Shown one piece after another: positions 1-5,631 of a stretch of 5,631 nucleotides of DNA. Position numbers and translations under genes: made by a program. The notes beneath the pieces were generated by a model, which did no database searches, was not told the DNA's origin, and worked only from the letters and a program-made list of their open reading frames with translations. Positions within the stretch are counted from its first letter, which is position 1; the number at the start of each line of letters is the position of its first letter. Where the stretch lies: assembly GCA_030607835.1 (NCBI GenBank), contig JAUWJE010000145.1, positions 1-5,631 of the forward strand. The letters run 5' to 3'. Source of the stretch: Candidatus Fermentibacterota bacterium (GTDB lineage: Bacteria > Fermentibacterota > Fermentibacteria > Fermentibacterales > JCC-6).

Positions 1-315
1 AGGATCATAGGCAAAGTCCTTGGCGGATCCAGACCACTCGATATCGTGAACATTACTGTTGGTCCGCTCTCAGGAATATCTCCCGAGTCGCTCCGATTCT
101 GCTTTACCGAAGTGGCGAAGATGGAGGGATTCGGTGAGCCCAGACTTGTAATTACCGAAACTGAAGCAAAACTTATCTGCCTGGACTGCGATATTGAATA
201 TCAGGCAAAGGAATTTTACCAGGGCTGTCCATCTTGTGGTTCCTTCAACAGAAGGATACTATCGGGAAGGGAATTCACAGTGGACAGTGTAGAGATCGAG
301 GAAGGAACAGACTGA
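1..315 (+). CDS. hypA: HypA, hydrogenase nickel-incorporation / zinc-binding protein (5' end missing)
   Basis: HypA delivers nickel, together with HypB, to the large subunit of [NiFe]-hydrogenase in the cytoplasm. The frame is open from base 1, giving 104 visible residues. The visible start (RIIGKVLGG, then the HypA-like ITVGPLSGISPESLRFCF) aligns with the N-terminal region of HypA. Only about a dozen residues, including the conserved MHE nickel-binding start, should lie before the window. The GTG at 46-48 is therefore an internal valine, not the start. The zinc site is two CxxC motifs (CLDC and CPSC) separated by 12 residues, at visible residues 60/63 and 76/79, which is the usual spacing for the family. 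Visible plus missing length would match the usual size of about 115 residues. The TGA at 313-315 lies one base before the hypB start, so the two are almost certainly one transcript. Family assignment is firm; the nickel-binding His itself cannot be seen. Confidence 0.94.
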   Translation, partial: RIIGKVLGGSRPLDIVNITVGPLSGISPESLRFCFTEVAKMEGFGEPRLVITETEAKLICLDCDIEYQAKEFYQGCPSCGSFNRRILSGREFTVDSVEIEEGTD

Positions 316-316
316 T

Positions 317-985
317 ATGTGCGATGACACCACAAAACAGACAGTGGACATCTCAACCCCCGTCATGGATAAAAACGATCGTTTTGCTGCTTCTAACAGG
401 GAATTGCTGAATAGAAAAAATATATACACACTTAATCTTATCAGCTCTCCAGGTGCTGGTAAAACCACAATTCTCGAATCAATGGCTCGCTTTTTCGGAT
501 CGAAGATGATTGTTATTGAGGGAGATGTTCAAACAGACCGCGATGCCGAAAGAGTTAGAAAAGCGGGATGCCAGGCCTGGCAGATAGAGACCGGCGGTTC
601 ATGTCATCTCGATGCTGAAGCGGTTAATCACGCACTGGGACATATGGATCTTGAATCGGATGAACTCGCATTGCTCTGTATCGAAAATGTGGGCAATCTG
701 ATCTGTCCAAGCGGTTACGATCTTGGTGAGGACCTCAAAGTAGGACTTCTTTCCATACCAGAGGGTGATGACAAGATACTTAAATATCCGTCCCTTTTCA
801 GCAGGATATCGGTGCTCCTGATCAACAAGATGGACCTTCTCCCCCACATTGATTTCGACGTAAACAGAACGATTGATGAGTGCAGAAGTCTTAATCCGGA
901 AGTCCTTGTATTCACGGTCTCGGCGAAAACAGGTGAGGGAATGGAAGAATTCTGCGGTTTCCTGGAAAATCGGTTTTCAGGTTGA
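317..985 (+). CDS. hypB: HypB, hydrogenase nickel-incorporation GTPase
   Basis: HypB is a SIMIBI-class GTPase that works with HypA to load nickel into the [NiFe]-hydrogenase precursor. The 222-residue product carries the P-loop SSPGAGKTT (residues 43-51), the EGDVQTDRDAERV segment (68-80), GGSCHLDA (93-100), IENVGNLICPSGYDLGED (122-139), the guanine-specificity motif NKMD (170-173) and SAK (202-204). C96, H97 and C130 correspond to the metal site at the GTPase dimer interface described for HypB proteins. The N-terminus begins MCDD and has neither the CxxCGC nickel motif of Escherichia coli HypB nor a histidine-rich stretch. It is therefore a short form with only the G-domain metal site. The ATG at 317 is supported by a purine-rich GAGGAAGGAA (298-307) inside the end of hypA, and by the one-base gap that suggests translational coupling. 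No frameshift or missing GTPase motif is seen. Confidence 0.96.
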   Translation: MCDDTTKQTVDISTPVMDKNDRFAASNRELLNRKNIYTLNLISSPGAGKTTILESMARFFGSKMIVIEGDVQTDRDAERVRKAGCQAWQIETGGSCHLDAEAVNHALGHMDLESDELALLCIENVGNLICPSGYDLGEDLKVGLLSIPEGDDKILKYPSLFSRISVLLINKMDLLPHIDFDVNRTIDECRSLNPEVLVFTVSAKTGEGMEEFCGFLENRFSG

Positions 986-1054
986 AAAGCGTCTGATCGC
1001 AGCCCACGAACAATATCCTGTATTACTTTGAACTACCTTGGATAGGATAAATTT
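986..1054 (+). other. hypB to ABC-transporter gap, no clear promoter or terminator
   Basis: This 69-base spacer has no stable stem followed by a T-run, and no well-spaced pair of sigma-70-type hexamers. TTGAAA at 982-987 and TTGAAC at 1028-1033 lack a good -10 element at normal distance. The only clear signal is AGGA at 1044-1047, seven bases before the ATG at 1055, which fits a ribosome binding site. Read-through from hypAB into the transporter genes is possible. A promoter of another sigma class cannot be excluded. Confidence 0.4.
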
Positions 1055-2011
1055 ATGATTAATGAAGCCGCTGAGATTGAAACTGTTATCAAGGTTAACG
1101 GTCTTACGAGAAGGTTCGGGAATCTGACAGCTGTAGATGATATCAGTTTTCAGGTTGTCCGAGGGGAGATATTCGGGTTTCTGGGCCCCAACGGCGCCGG
1201 CAAGACGACTACCGTCCGAATGCTGACAGGTGTTATTGAGCCAACCATTGGTTCCGCCACGATTCAGGGTTACGATATAAGGAAAGCATCAATCCTTTCA
1301 AGAGAACATATTGCGGTGGTTCCCGAGCAGGCTAACGTATACCTTGACCTTTCCGTCTGGAGAAACCTTATGCTCATGGCTGAGCTTTACGGGATTCCCC
1401 GGGATAGGCGTGTCAGCTCCGGGGAAAGGCTTCTGGAAGCTCTGGGACTTCTGAAAAGAAAAGACAGTAAGGCTCGCGAACTTTCAAAGGGTCTCAAGCA
1501 GAGGTTAATGCTGTGCGCTGCCCTTGTTACAGAGCCTGAAGTACTCTTTCTGGATGAACCTACAAGCGGCCTTGATGTACAGAGTGCCAGACTGATAAGG
1601 AAGATAGTCAGGGAACTGAACGCTGACGGTTTAACTATTTTCATTACCACGCACAACATGGTTGAGGCAGGAGATATCTGTTCCCGTGTGGCAATAATTG
1701 ACAAAGGAGTAATTGTTGCAATCGATACGCCCGGGAATCTCAGATCCATGGTGAGAAAACGTCAATATGTCGAAGCGGTTTTCAGAGAGCATGCGCCGCC
1801 TCAAGAGAAGATGGAATCCATTCCCGGCGTTATCAGGTTGGAATCCGATCAGGAGGTCTTCAGGCTGTACACCGAAGCTCCCGGAAGCGTTGCTACACTG
1901 CTGGGAGTACTTACCGATTCCCTGGGACTCGAACTTGAGCAGCTGAACACCCGTAAACCCAGCCTGGAAGACGTGTTCCTTTACTACACCGGGGACGGAG
2001 GCATCGAATGA
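1055..2011 (+). CDS. ABC-2 type exporter ATP-binding protein (DrrA/CcmA-like)
   Basis: This is the cytoplasmic ATPase of an ABC exporter and powers the permease encoded next to it. Of 318 residues, about 12-235 form the nucleotide-binding domain: Walker A GPNGAGKTT (44-52), Q-loop Q92 in VPEQANVY, signature LSKGLKQR (143-150), Walker B VLFLDEPT (163-170) with catalytic E168, D-loop SGLD (171-174) and H-loop H200 in TTHNM. The signature departs from LSGGQ, but LSKG-type forms are usual in this subfamily. The C-terminal part (about 236-318) ends in PSLEDVFLYYTG, the typical tail of DrrA-like ATPases of ABC-2 systems. All catalytic residues are present, so it should be active. The ATG at 1055 is preceded by AGGA seven bases upstream. 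The stop overlaps the permease start (ATGA). The substrate cannot be read from the sequence; drugs, lipids and polysaccharide precursors are all known for relatives. Confidence 0.93.
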   Translation: MINEAAEIETVIKVNGLTRRFGNLTAVDDISFQVVRGEIFGFLGPNGAGKTTTVRMLTGVIEPTIGSATIQGYDIRKASILSREHIAVVPEQANVYLDLSVWRNLMLMAELYGIPRDRRVSSGERLLEALGLLKRKDSKARELSKGLKQRLMLCAALVTEPEVLFLDEPTSGLDVQSARLIRKIVRELNADGLTIFITTHNMVEAGDICSRVAIIDKGVIVAIDTPGNLRSMVRKRQYVEAVFREHAPPQEKMESIPGVIRLESDQEVFRLYTEAPGSVATLLGVLTDSLGLELEQLNTRKPSLEDVFLYYTGDGGIE

Positions 2012-2775
2012 GCGCGCAATCAGATGGAAAGAGATGGCGCAGGCAGCTGCACGGTTCGCTGGTGATTCTGCAGAAGAACGTGCTTCTATACTACCTGAAA
2101 CCTCCCGTTCTGATATTCGGAGTACTCTTCCCGGTGTTCTTTTTCCTTGCTTTCAAAATGGGCAGAGATGTCTCACCTTCGGGTGTTGTTCCCGGAATGG
2201 TCGCCATGGCACTCTGGTTCACCGCCAGTGCGATAGGCCCACTGGTAACCCCCTGGGAGCGAAGGGCGAAAACCTGGGAACGGTTGATATCCACCCCCAT
2301 ATCTCTTCGCGCCATACTTGCGGGAGACGTTCTGAGCGGTTTCGTGTTCGGCAGCACCGTCTCGGTGATACCTGTTATTCTGGGTCTGCTTCTTACCGAT
2401 GCTCATGTTACGAACCTGCCCCTTCTGGTCGGAGGAATTCTGGCAGGTGCATTGACTTTTGCATCTCTTGGTGTCCTTCTCTCCACACCCCCTGCATCCA
2501 GCCCTTCTAACATCATGCTTCTTTCGAACCTGGTTCGACTGCCGCTGCTGTTCGTAAGCGGGATATTCGTTCCCATAGATCAGATGCCGGCCTGGGCAGG
2601 ATGGGTGGCGCCCCTCTCTCCTCTATCCTATGCAAGCGCCTTGATAAGAGCGGCGTACGGAAGTGTTCCATATTTCCCTGTATGGCTCTGTTTTCTCATG
2701 CTGTTGCTTTTCACGACTGTTATGTTCGCGGCTTCATGCCGATTCCATAGAATGTACCGGGCAAAGGGATTGTAA
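2008..2775 (+). CDS. ABC-2 type transporter permease (DrrB-like)
   Basis: This is the inner-membrane channel subunit that pairs with the preceding ATPase. The 255 residues show a short basic cytoplasmic N-terminus and six hydrophobic segments at about 33-50, 60-80, 104-129, 137-160, 168-190 and 224-243, the standard ABC-2 layout. Family hallmarks are the charged loop ERRAKTWERLISTPIS (84-99), matching the ERxTxERLxxTP loop of ABC-2 permeases, and LFVSGIFVPIDQMPAW (181-196) followed by LSPLSYA (203-209), near helix 5. The ATG overlaps the upstream TGA by four bases (ATGA). A strong GGAGG at 1997-2001 sits six bases before it, so the start is secure and translation is likely coupled. With one ATPase and one permease gene, the working exporter is probably a dimer of each. 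No periplasmic adaptor or outer-membrane channel gene is visible beside it, so the export route past the inner membrane is unknown. Confidence 0.92.
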   Translation: MSAQSDGKRWRRQLHGSLVILQKNVLLYYLKPPVLIFGVLFPVFFFLAFKMGRDVSPSGVVPGMVAMALWFTASAIGPLVTPWERRAKTWERLISTPISLRAILAGDVLSGFVFGSTVSVIPVILGLLLTDAHVTNLPLLVGGILAGALTFASLGVLLSTPPASSPSNIMLLSNLVRLPLLFVSGIFVPIDQMPAWAGWVAPLSPLSYASALIRAAYGSVPYFPVWLCFLMLLLFTTVMFAASCRFHRMYRAKGL

Positions 2776-2784
2776 TGGAGAGGC

Positions 2785-2811
2785 GGACACTCACCGTCCT
2801 GGTGAGCGTCC
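2785..2811. terminator. Hairpin in the convergent junction, possible transcription terminator
   Basis: GGACACTCACC (2785-2795) and GGTGAGCGTCC (2801-2811) form an 11-position stem around the five-base loop GTCCT. Read on the plus strand, one position is an A-C mismatch. Read on the minus strand, the same position is a G-U wobble, so the stem is unbroken in leftward RNA. It starts 9 bases after the permease stop and lies about 57 bases beyond the stop of the leftward gene, where a terminator for both would be expected. Neither side carries a T-run, so it does not meet the full criteria for a Rho-independent terminator. It may instead protect 3' ends or stall polymerase. Confidence 0.5.
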
Positions 2812-2819
2812 CCTTGCTG

Positions 2820-2879
2820 CTAGAAGTTGATACCAGCTGTCAGACCGAACAAGGATGTAAGTACTTGATTATCCCATAA
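2820..2879 (-). pseudogene. Possible leftover 3' end of an outer-membrane beta-barrel protein gene
   Basis: Between the glucan-synthase stop and the hairpin, the minus strand has an open run of 18 sense codons and a TAG, translating as LWDNQVLTSLFGLTAGINF in its final part. The last residues alternate hydrophobic side chains at positions -1, -3, -5, -7 and -9 (F, I, A, L, F) and end in phenylalanine. This is the pattern recognised by the BAM machinery on the final strand of outer-membrane proteins. The stop codon is followed 8 bases later by the hairpin, as in an ordinary gene end. The frame is closed upstream by TGA at 2882-2880 inside the glucan-synthase gene, so no functional gene is present. 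It may be a remnant left by deletion, or chance in so short a stretch. Confidence 0.3.
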
Positions 2880-5631
2880 TCACTCTGATATTATGCAAAG
2901 CCTGGCTATCATCCAGCGGAATGTCTCCTTCAGTGAAGTGTTCTCCGTCCAATTCTACACTTATGACACCACTCGAGACTTCTTCAGGATTCTCCACATG
3001 TATGTGATATGCGGAGGAGTCATAGTGAATCGTTATACTGAACTCGCGCCACCATTCGGGTATACATGGATTGATTATCAGTCTATCACCCTTTCGGGTG
3101 ATCCCAAGTATCGCTTCAATACCCAGACGGTAGAGCCAGCCTGCTGCACCTGTATACCATGTCCAGCCTCCCCTTCCCCTGTACGGGGGAATGCTGTAGA
3201 TGTCCGCCGCAACCGAGTATGGTTCCACTCTGTACTTTTCCATCTTAAGCGAAGTGTCGCTGTGGTAGATTGGATTCATGAGCCGGAAAAGGGTTTCAGC
3301 GGTGTTCCCTTTGCCTAATTTGGCAAAGGCCCAGGCCACCCATACAGCTGCATGCGTGTACTGACCTCCGTTCTCCCTTATGCCGGGCAGGTAACCCTTT
3401 ATATAGCCCGGATCTCTTTCTGTTTTATCGAACGGTGGTGTGAAGAGGAGAATGAGCTGGTCCTCGAGATCCACCAGCATTTCCAGGACTGACCTCATCG
3501 CCGTCTCCACTCTGCCGGGCTCCCCTGCACCCGAAAGAACAGCCCAGGACTGCGCAATCGAGTCGATACGGCACTCGATATTCTCTTTCGAGCCAAGAGC
3601 AGAGCCATCATCGAAGAAGGCGCGGAGGTACCAATCGCCATCCCAGGTATTTGCTTCCAGTGCCTTTCTGAGCCTCTCCGACTGGTTGAGATAGTTTTTC
3701 GCTTTGTTTGTGTCTCCCATCAGTTCACAGATGGGAGCGAACTTTTTCAACGTATCAAGGAGGAACCATCCGAGCCAGACGCTTTCACCTCTGCCTTCTA
3801 TACCGACACGATTCAGTCCGTCGTTCCAATCGTGGCTTCCGATCAGTGGAAGACCATGCTCTCCTTTCGTGGATCCCTTCTTCAGCGCGAGAAGACAGTG
3901 CTTGTAGAGGGTAGCCTTCTTCCTGCTCTCATTGTAGACCGCGTAGTGCTCGGTCTCTTCAGCTTCCAGTTCCGGTCCCTCCAGAAAACTGATTGACTCG
4001 GAAAGAATAGACAGGTCTCCTGTTTTATCAATGTAAACGGCAGTTGCGTAGGGAAGCCACAGAAGATCATCCGAGCACCGTGTTCGAATCCCTCTGGCGG
4101 ATGGAGGATGCCACCAGTGGAGAACATCTCCTTCTCTGAATTGCCTGGATGCCGACTTCAATATATGGCTCCTGAATATCTCTGGTGCGGTACTGCTAAG
4201 AGCCATGACATCCTGCAGCTGATCACGGAAACCGAAGGCTCCACTCGACTGGTAAAGGGCTGTGCGGCCCCAGATCCTGCATGCGAGTGTCTGGTAGATC
4301 AGCCATCTGTTGAGCATGAGATTCATTCCTGTATCTGGCGTCTCAATATGAACCTTCCCAAGCAGGTTATCCCAGAAAGCAATAACATCAGTCAGGACAG
4401 CGCCCTCCTGCGCTCTGATCATGTTCTGCTTTATGAGATCGAGAGCGTTCTCCCTGTCTCCACCCTGTCCCAGAAGGAACGTGACCTCTTTTTCCTCACC
4501 AGGTCCAATCCAGATCATGATCTGAATGGCAAGGCACGGGTCCTGTCCGCTGACCACAGTCCCTGAAAGCCCCACACGACCGAGAGCTGCGGGGCTGGAG
4601 TAGCTTCCCAGGCGTCCAAGAAACTCTGTCCTGTCAGTCGTGAGACCGTTTGGTTCGCGGCTTGAGGCAAGGAAGAGGACCTTCTCCCTGAATTCCGAAT
4701 TGTAGGTATTCCGGGCCATTAGAGCGTGACCTGCCGCACTGAACTCCGGAACTATGTACTGCTGCATCTCAGATCTGGTCGTCCCCATGACAGGTTCGAG
4801 GTAGAATGTTACTGTGATTCTCCTGTTGCAGGTCCAGCGGTTCACCAGTTTGAGGTTCCCGACTTTTACGGGATCATTGAGTGAGACACAGGTGACAAGC
4901 TGCTGTTCCAGACCATGACTGTTGTGCCTGTAGGTTGTGTAACCTGCTCCGTGGGTGATGATGTAAGGTTCATTCTCTCGTATGGGAAGCGGGGTGGGAG
5001 ACCAGAATGTACCTGTCTCCTCGTCTCTGAGATAGATGATCTCGCCAGGCATATCTGTTACGGGATCATTCCTCCATGGGGTTAGGCGGTTCACTCCGCT
5101 GTTTTCAGCCCATGTACATTCCATACCGGCCTCTGAAGCTGTGAAACCGAAAGAGGGATTGGCAATGACATTGATCCATGGTGCGGGTGTCCGGTTTTCA
5201 CCATCGAGATAGATGACATACTCTCTGCCTTCCGGAGAAAATCCTCCTGTACCGTTGTCAAACAGGAGACCTTCCGGTCTTTCAAGAGGTTTTGTCTCTT
5301 CTCCATCTTCAGACTGCAATGTGGGAACAAATCCAGGAAGCCTCACAGGGCTTCCGGTAAGTCGTTCAAGCTGTTTGTCGAGGGAGCCTGTCCTGGAATC
5401 GAGCGCGGCTCCGGCTACCGTTTGCAGCAGTATCCTTTCCCGCTCTTCCATCTGGTCTGTCCTCAGGAGGAATAATCCTCCCCGGCGGTTCATCCATTTA
5501 TCTCCTCCAGTGCGAGTGATAAGAACTTGAATCTGGTCCTGGAGATCCTGCTCATAGGAACTTTCCTTCATGTTAAGAATCACGAAATCTATCATAAGTC
5601 CCCTGCTCCGCCAGAATGCGTGCGCTCTGAG
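2869..5631 (-). CDS. ndvB: Cyclic beta-1,2-glucan synthase-type protein, C-terminal GH94 part (5' end missing)
   Basis: NdvB/ChvB/Cgs proteins are very large inner-membrane enzymes that build cyclic beta-1,2-glucan from UDP-glucose. Their C-terminal GH94 domain trims the growing chain by phosphorolysis. The visible 920 residues cover this end. Numbering from the Met at 5595-5593: an NdvB-like linker (LRAHAFWRSRGL just before it, then MIDFVILN), a beta-sandwich with NPSFGF (146-151), TWAENSGVNRLTPWRNDPV (161-179) and YLRDEETGTFWSPTPLP (188-204), then an (alpha/alpha)6 barrel with FRDQLQDVMAL (456-466), GDVLHWWHPP (489-498), GSHDWNDGLNRVG (586-598), GIRENGGQYTHAAVW (738-752) and WTWYTGAAGW (811-820). 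D592 (codon 3822-3820) is the likely general acid. The frame is open to the window edge, so the ATG at 5595 is internal and the protein extends further, probably by the GT84 and glucoamylase-like domains of family members (about 2,800 residues in all). A stand-alone 1,2-beta-oligoglucan phosphorylase is the main alternative, but the linker argues against it. All visible key residues are intact. Confidence 0.88.
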   Translation of the reverse strand, partial: LRAHAFWRSRGLMIDFVILNMKESSYEQDLQDQIQVLITRTGGDKWMNRRGGLFLLRTDQMEERERILLQTVAGAALDSRTGSLDKQLERLTGSPVRLPGFVPTLQSEDGEETKPLERPEGLLFDNGTGGFSPEGREYVIYLDGENRTPAPWINVIANPSFGFTASEAGMECTWAENSGVNRLTPWRNDPVTDMPGEIIYLRDEETGTFWSPTPLPIRENEPYIITHGAGYTTYRHNSHGLEQQLVTCVSLNDPVKVGNLKLVNRWTCNRRITVTFYLEPVMGTTRSEMQQYIVPEFSAAGHALMARNTYNSEFREKVLFLASSREPNGLTTDRTEFLGRLGSYSSPAALGRVGLSGTVVSGQDPCLAIQIMIWIGPGEEKEVTFLLGQGGDRENALDLIKQNMIRAQEGAVLTDVIAFWDNLLGKVHIETPDTGMNLMLNRWLIYQTLACRIWGRTALYQSSGAFGFRDQLQDVMALSSTAPEIFRSHILKSASRQFREGDVLHWWHPPSARGIRTRCSDDLLWLPYATAVYIDKTGDLSILSESISFLEGPELEAEETEHYAVYNESRKKATLYKHCLLALKKGSTKGEHGLPLIGSHDWNDGLNRVGIEGRGESVWLGWFLLDTLKKFAPICELMGDTNKAKNYLNQSERLRKALEANTWDGDWYLRAFFDDGSALGSKENIECRIDSIAQSWAVLSGAGEPGRVETAMRSVLEMLVDLEDQLILLFTPPFDKTERDPGYIKGYLPGIRENGGQYTHAAVWVAWAFAKLGKGNTAETLFRLMNPIYHSDTSLKMEKYRVEPYSVAADIYSIPPYRGRGGWTWYTGAAGWLYRLGIEAILGITRKGDRLIINPCIPEWWREFSITIHYDSSAYHIHVENPEEVSSGVISVELDGEHFTEGDIPLDDSQALHNIRVIMG

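Noticed and set aside
46..48. GTG as the start of hypA
   Set aside because: The frame is open back to base 1 and the upstream residues match the HypA N-terminal helix region. Starting here would remove the conserved N-terminus needed for nickel binding.
982..1056. Sigma-70-like promoter for the ABC genes using TTGAAA (982) or TTGAAC (1028)
   Set aside because: No acceptable -10 hexamer lies 16-18 bases downstream of either; the second would place the -10 element on the start codon.
2034..2510. Plus-strand frame of 158 codons inside the permease gene
   Set aside because: It overlaps a well-supported six-helix permease in another frame; its translation is rich in Arg, Ser and Cys without domain features.
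3085..3102. Inverted repeat ATCACCC / GGGTGAT with a four-base loop
   Set aside because: It is internal to the glucan-synthase coding sequence near its 3' end, with no T-run; short stems like this are expected by chance in several kilobases.
3308..3329. Perfect 8-bp inverted repeat CCTTTGCC / GGCAAAGG with a six-base loop
   Set aside because: It lies inside the conserved GH94 coding region (AFAKLGKGN), has no T-run in either direction, and is explained by codons for repeated Lys, Gly and Ala.
4108..4566. Plus-strand open frame of 152 codons antisense to the glucan-synthase gene
   Set aside because: It lies wholly opposite strongly conserved GH94 coding sequence, has no recognisable domain or ribosome binding site, and is a shadow frame. 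The same applies to the other plus-strand frames at 2893-3318 and 5213-5530.
1..5631. Mobile element, CRISPR array, tRNA/rRNA or defence system
   Set aside because: No direct repeat array, transposase motif, terminal inverted repeats or tRNA-like cloverleaf was found by reading both strands; nearly all of the sequence is accounted for by five ordinary genes.

Overview
The window looks like bacterial chromosome from a Gram-negative, probably anaerobic or facultative organism. Two observations point that way: a [NiFe]-hydrogenase maturation pair (hypA, hypB) and a cyclic beta-1,2-glucan synthase-type gene, a periplasmic-glucan function. A short reading frame ending like an outer-membrane beta-barrel protein is weaker support. 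Base composition is balanced and similar across the genes, with no clear sign of recent transfer. The phylum cannot be fixed from this sequence alone.

Layout: bases 1-315 (+) are the 3' part of hypA, whose true start lies before the window. hypB (317-985, +) follows after one base. A gap of about 70 bases without a convincing promoter or terminator leads to an ABC-2 type exporter: an ATPase (1055-2011, +) and a six-helix permease (2008-2775, +) joined by an ATGA overlap. Bases 2776-2868 separate this rightward block from a leftward gene. They hold an 11-bp hairpin and, on the minus strand, an 18-codon frame ending in a good beta-barrel C-terminal signature. The rest of the window (2869-5631, -) is one gene cut by the right edge. 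It encodes the GH94 phosphorylase-like end of an NdvB/ChvB-type cyclic glucan synthase. The frame stays open to the last base, so the ATG at 5595-5593 is an internal methionine, not the gene start.

How they work together: HypA and HypB form the nickel-insertion step of hydrogenase maturation. No hydrogenase subunit or other hyp gene is visible, although more could lie to the left. The ABC pair is a complete minimal exporter (one ATPase plus one permease, presumably working as a dimer of each) of unknown substrate. The glucan synthase gene is convergent with this block and probably unrelated to it in regulation. I see no transposase, CRISPR array, RNA gene, phage gene or defence system, and nothing that amounts to a new multi-gene system. 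The most unusual signal is in the convergent junction at 2776-2880.
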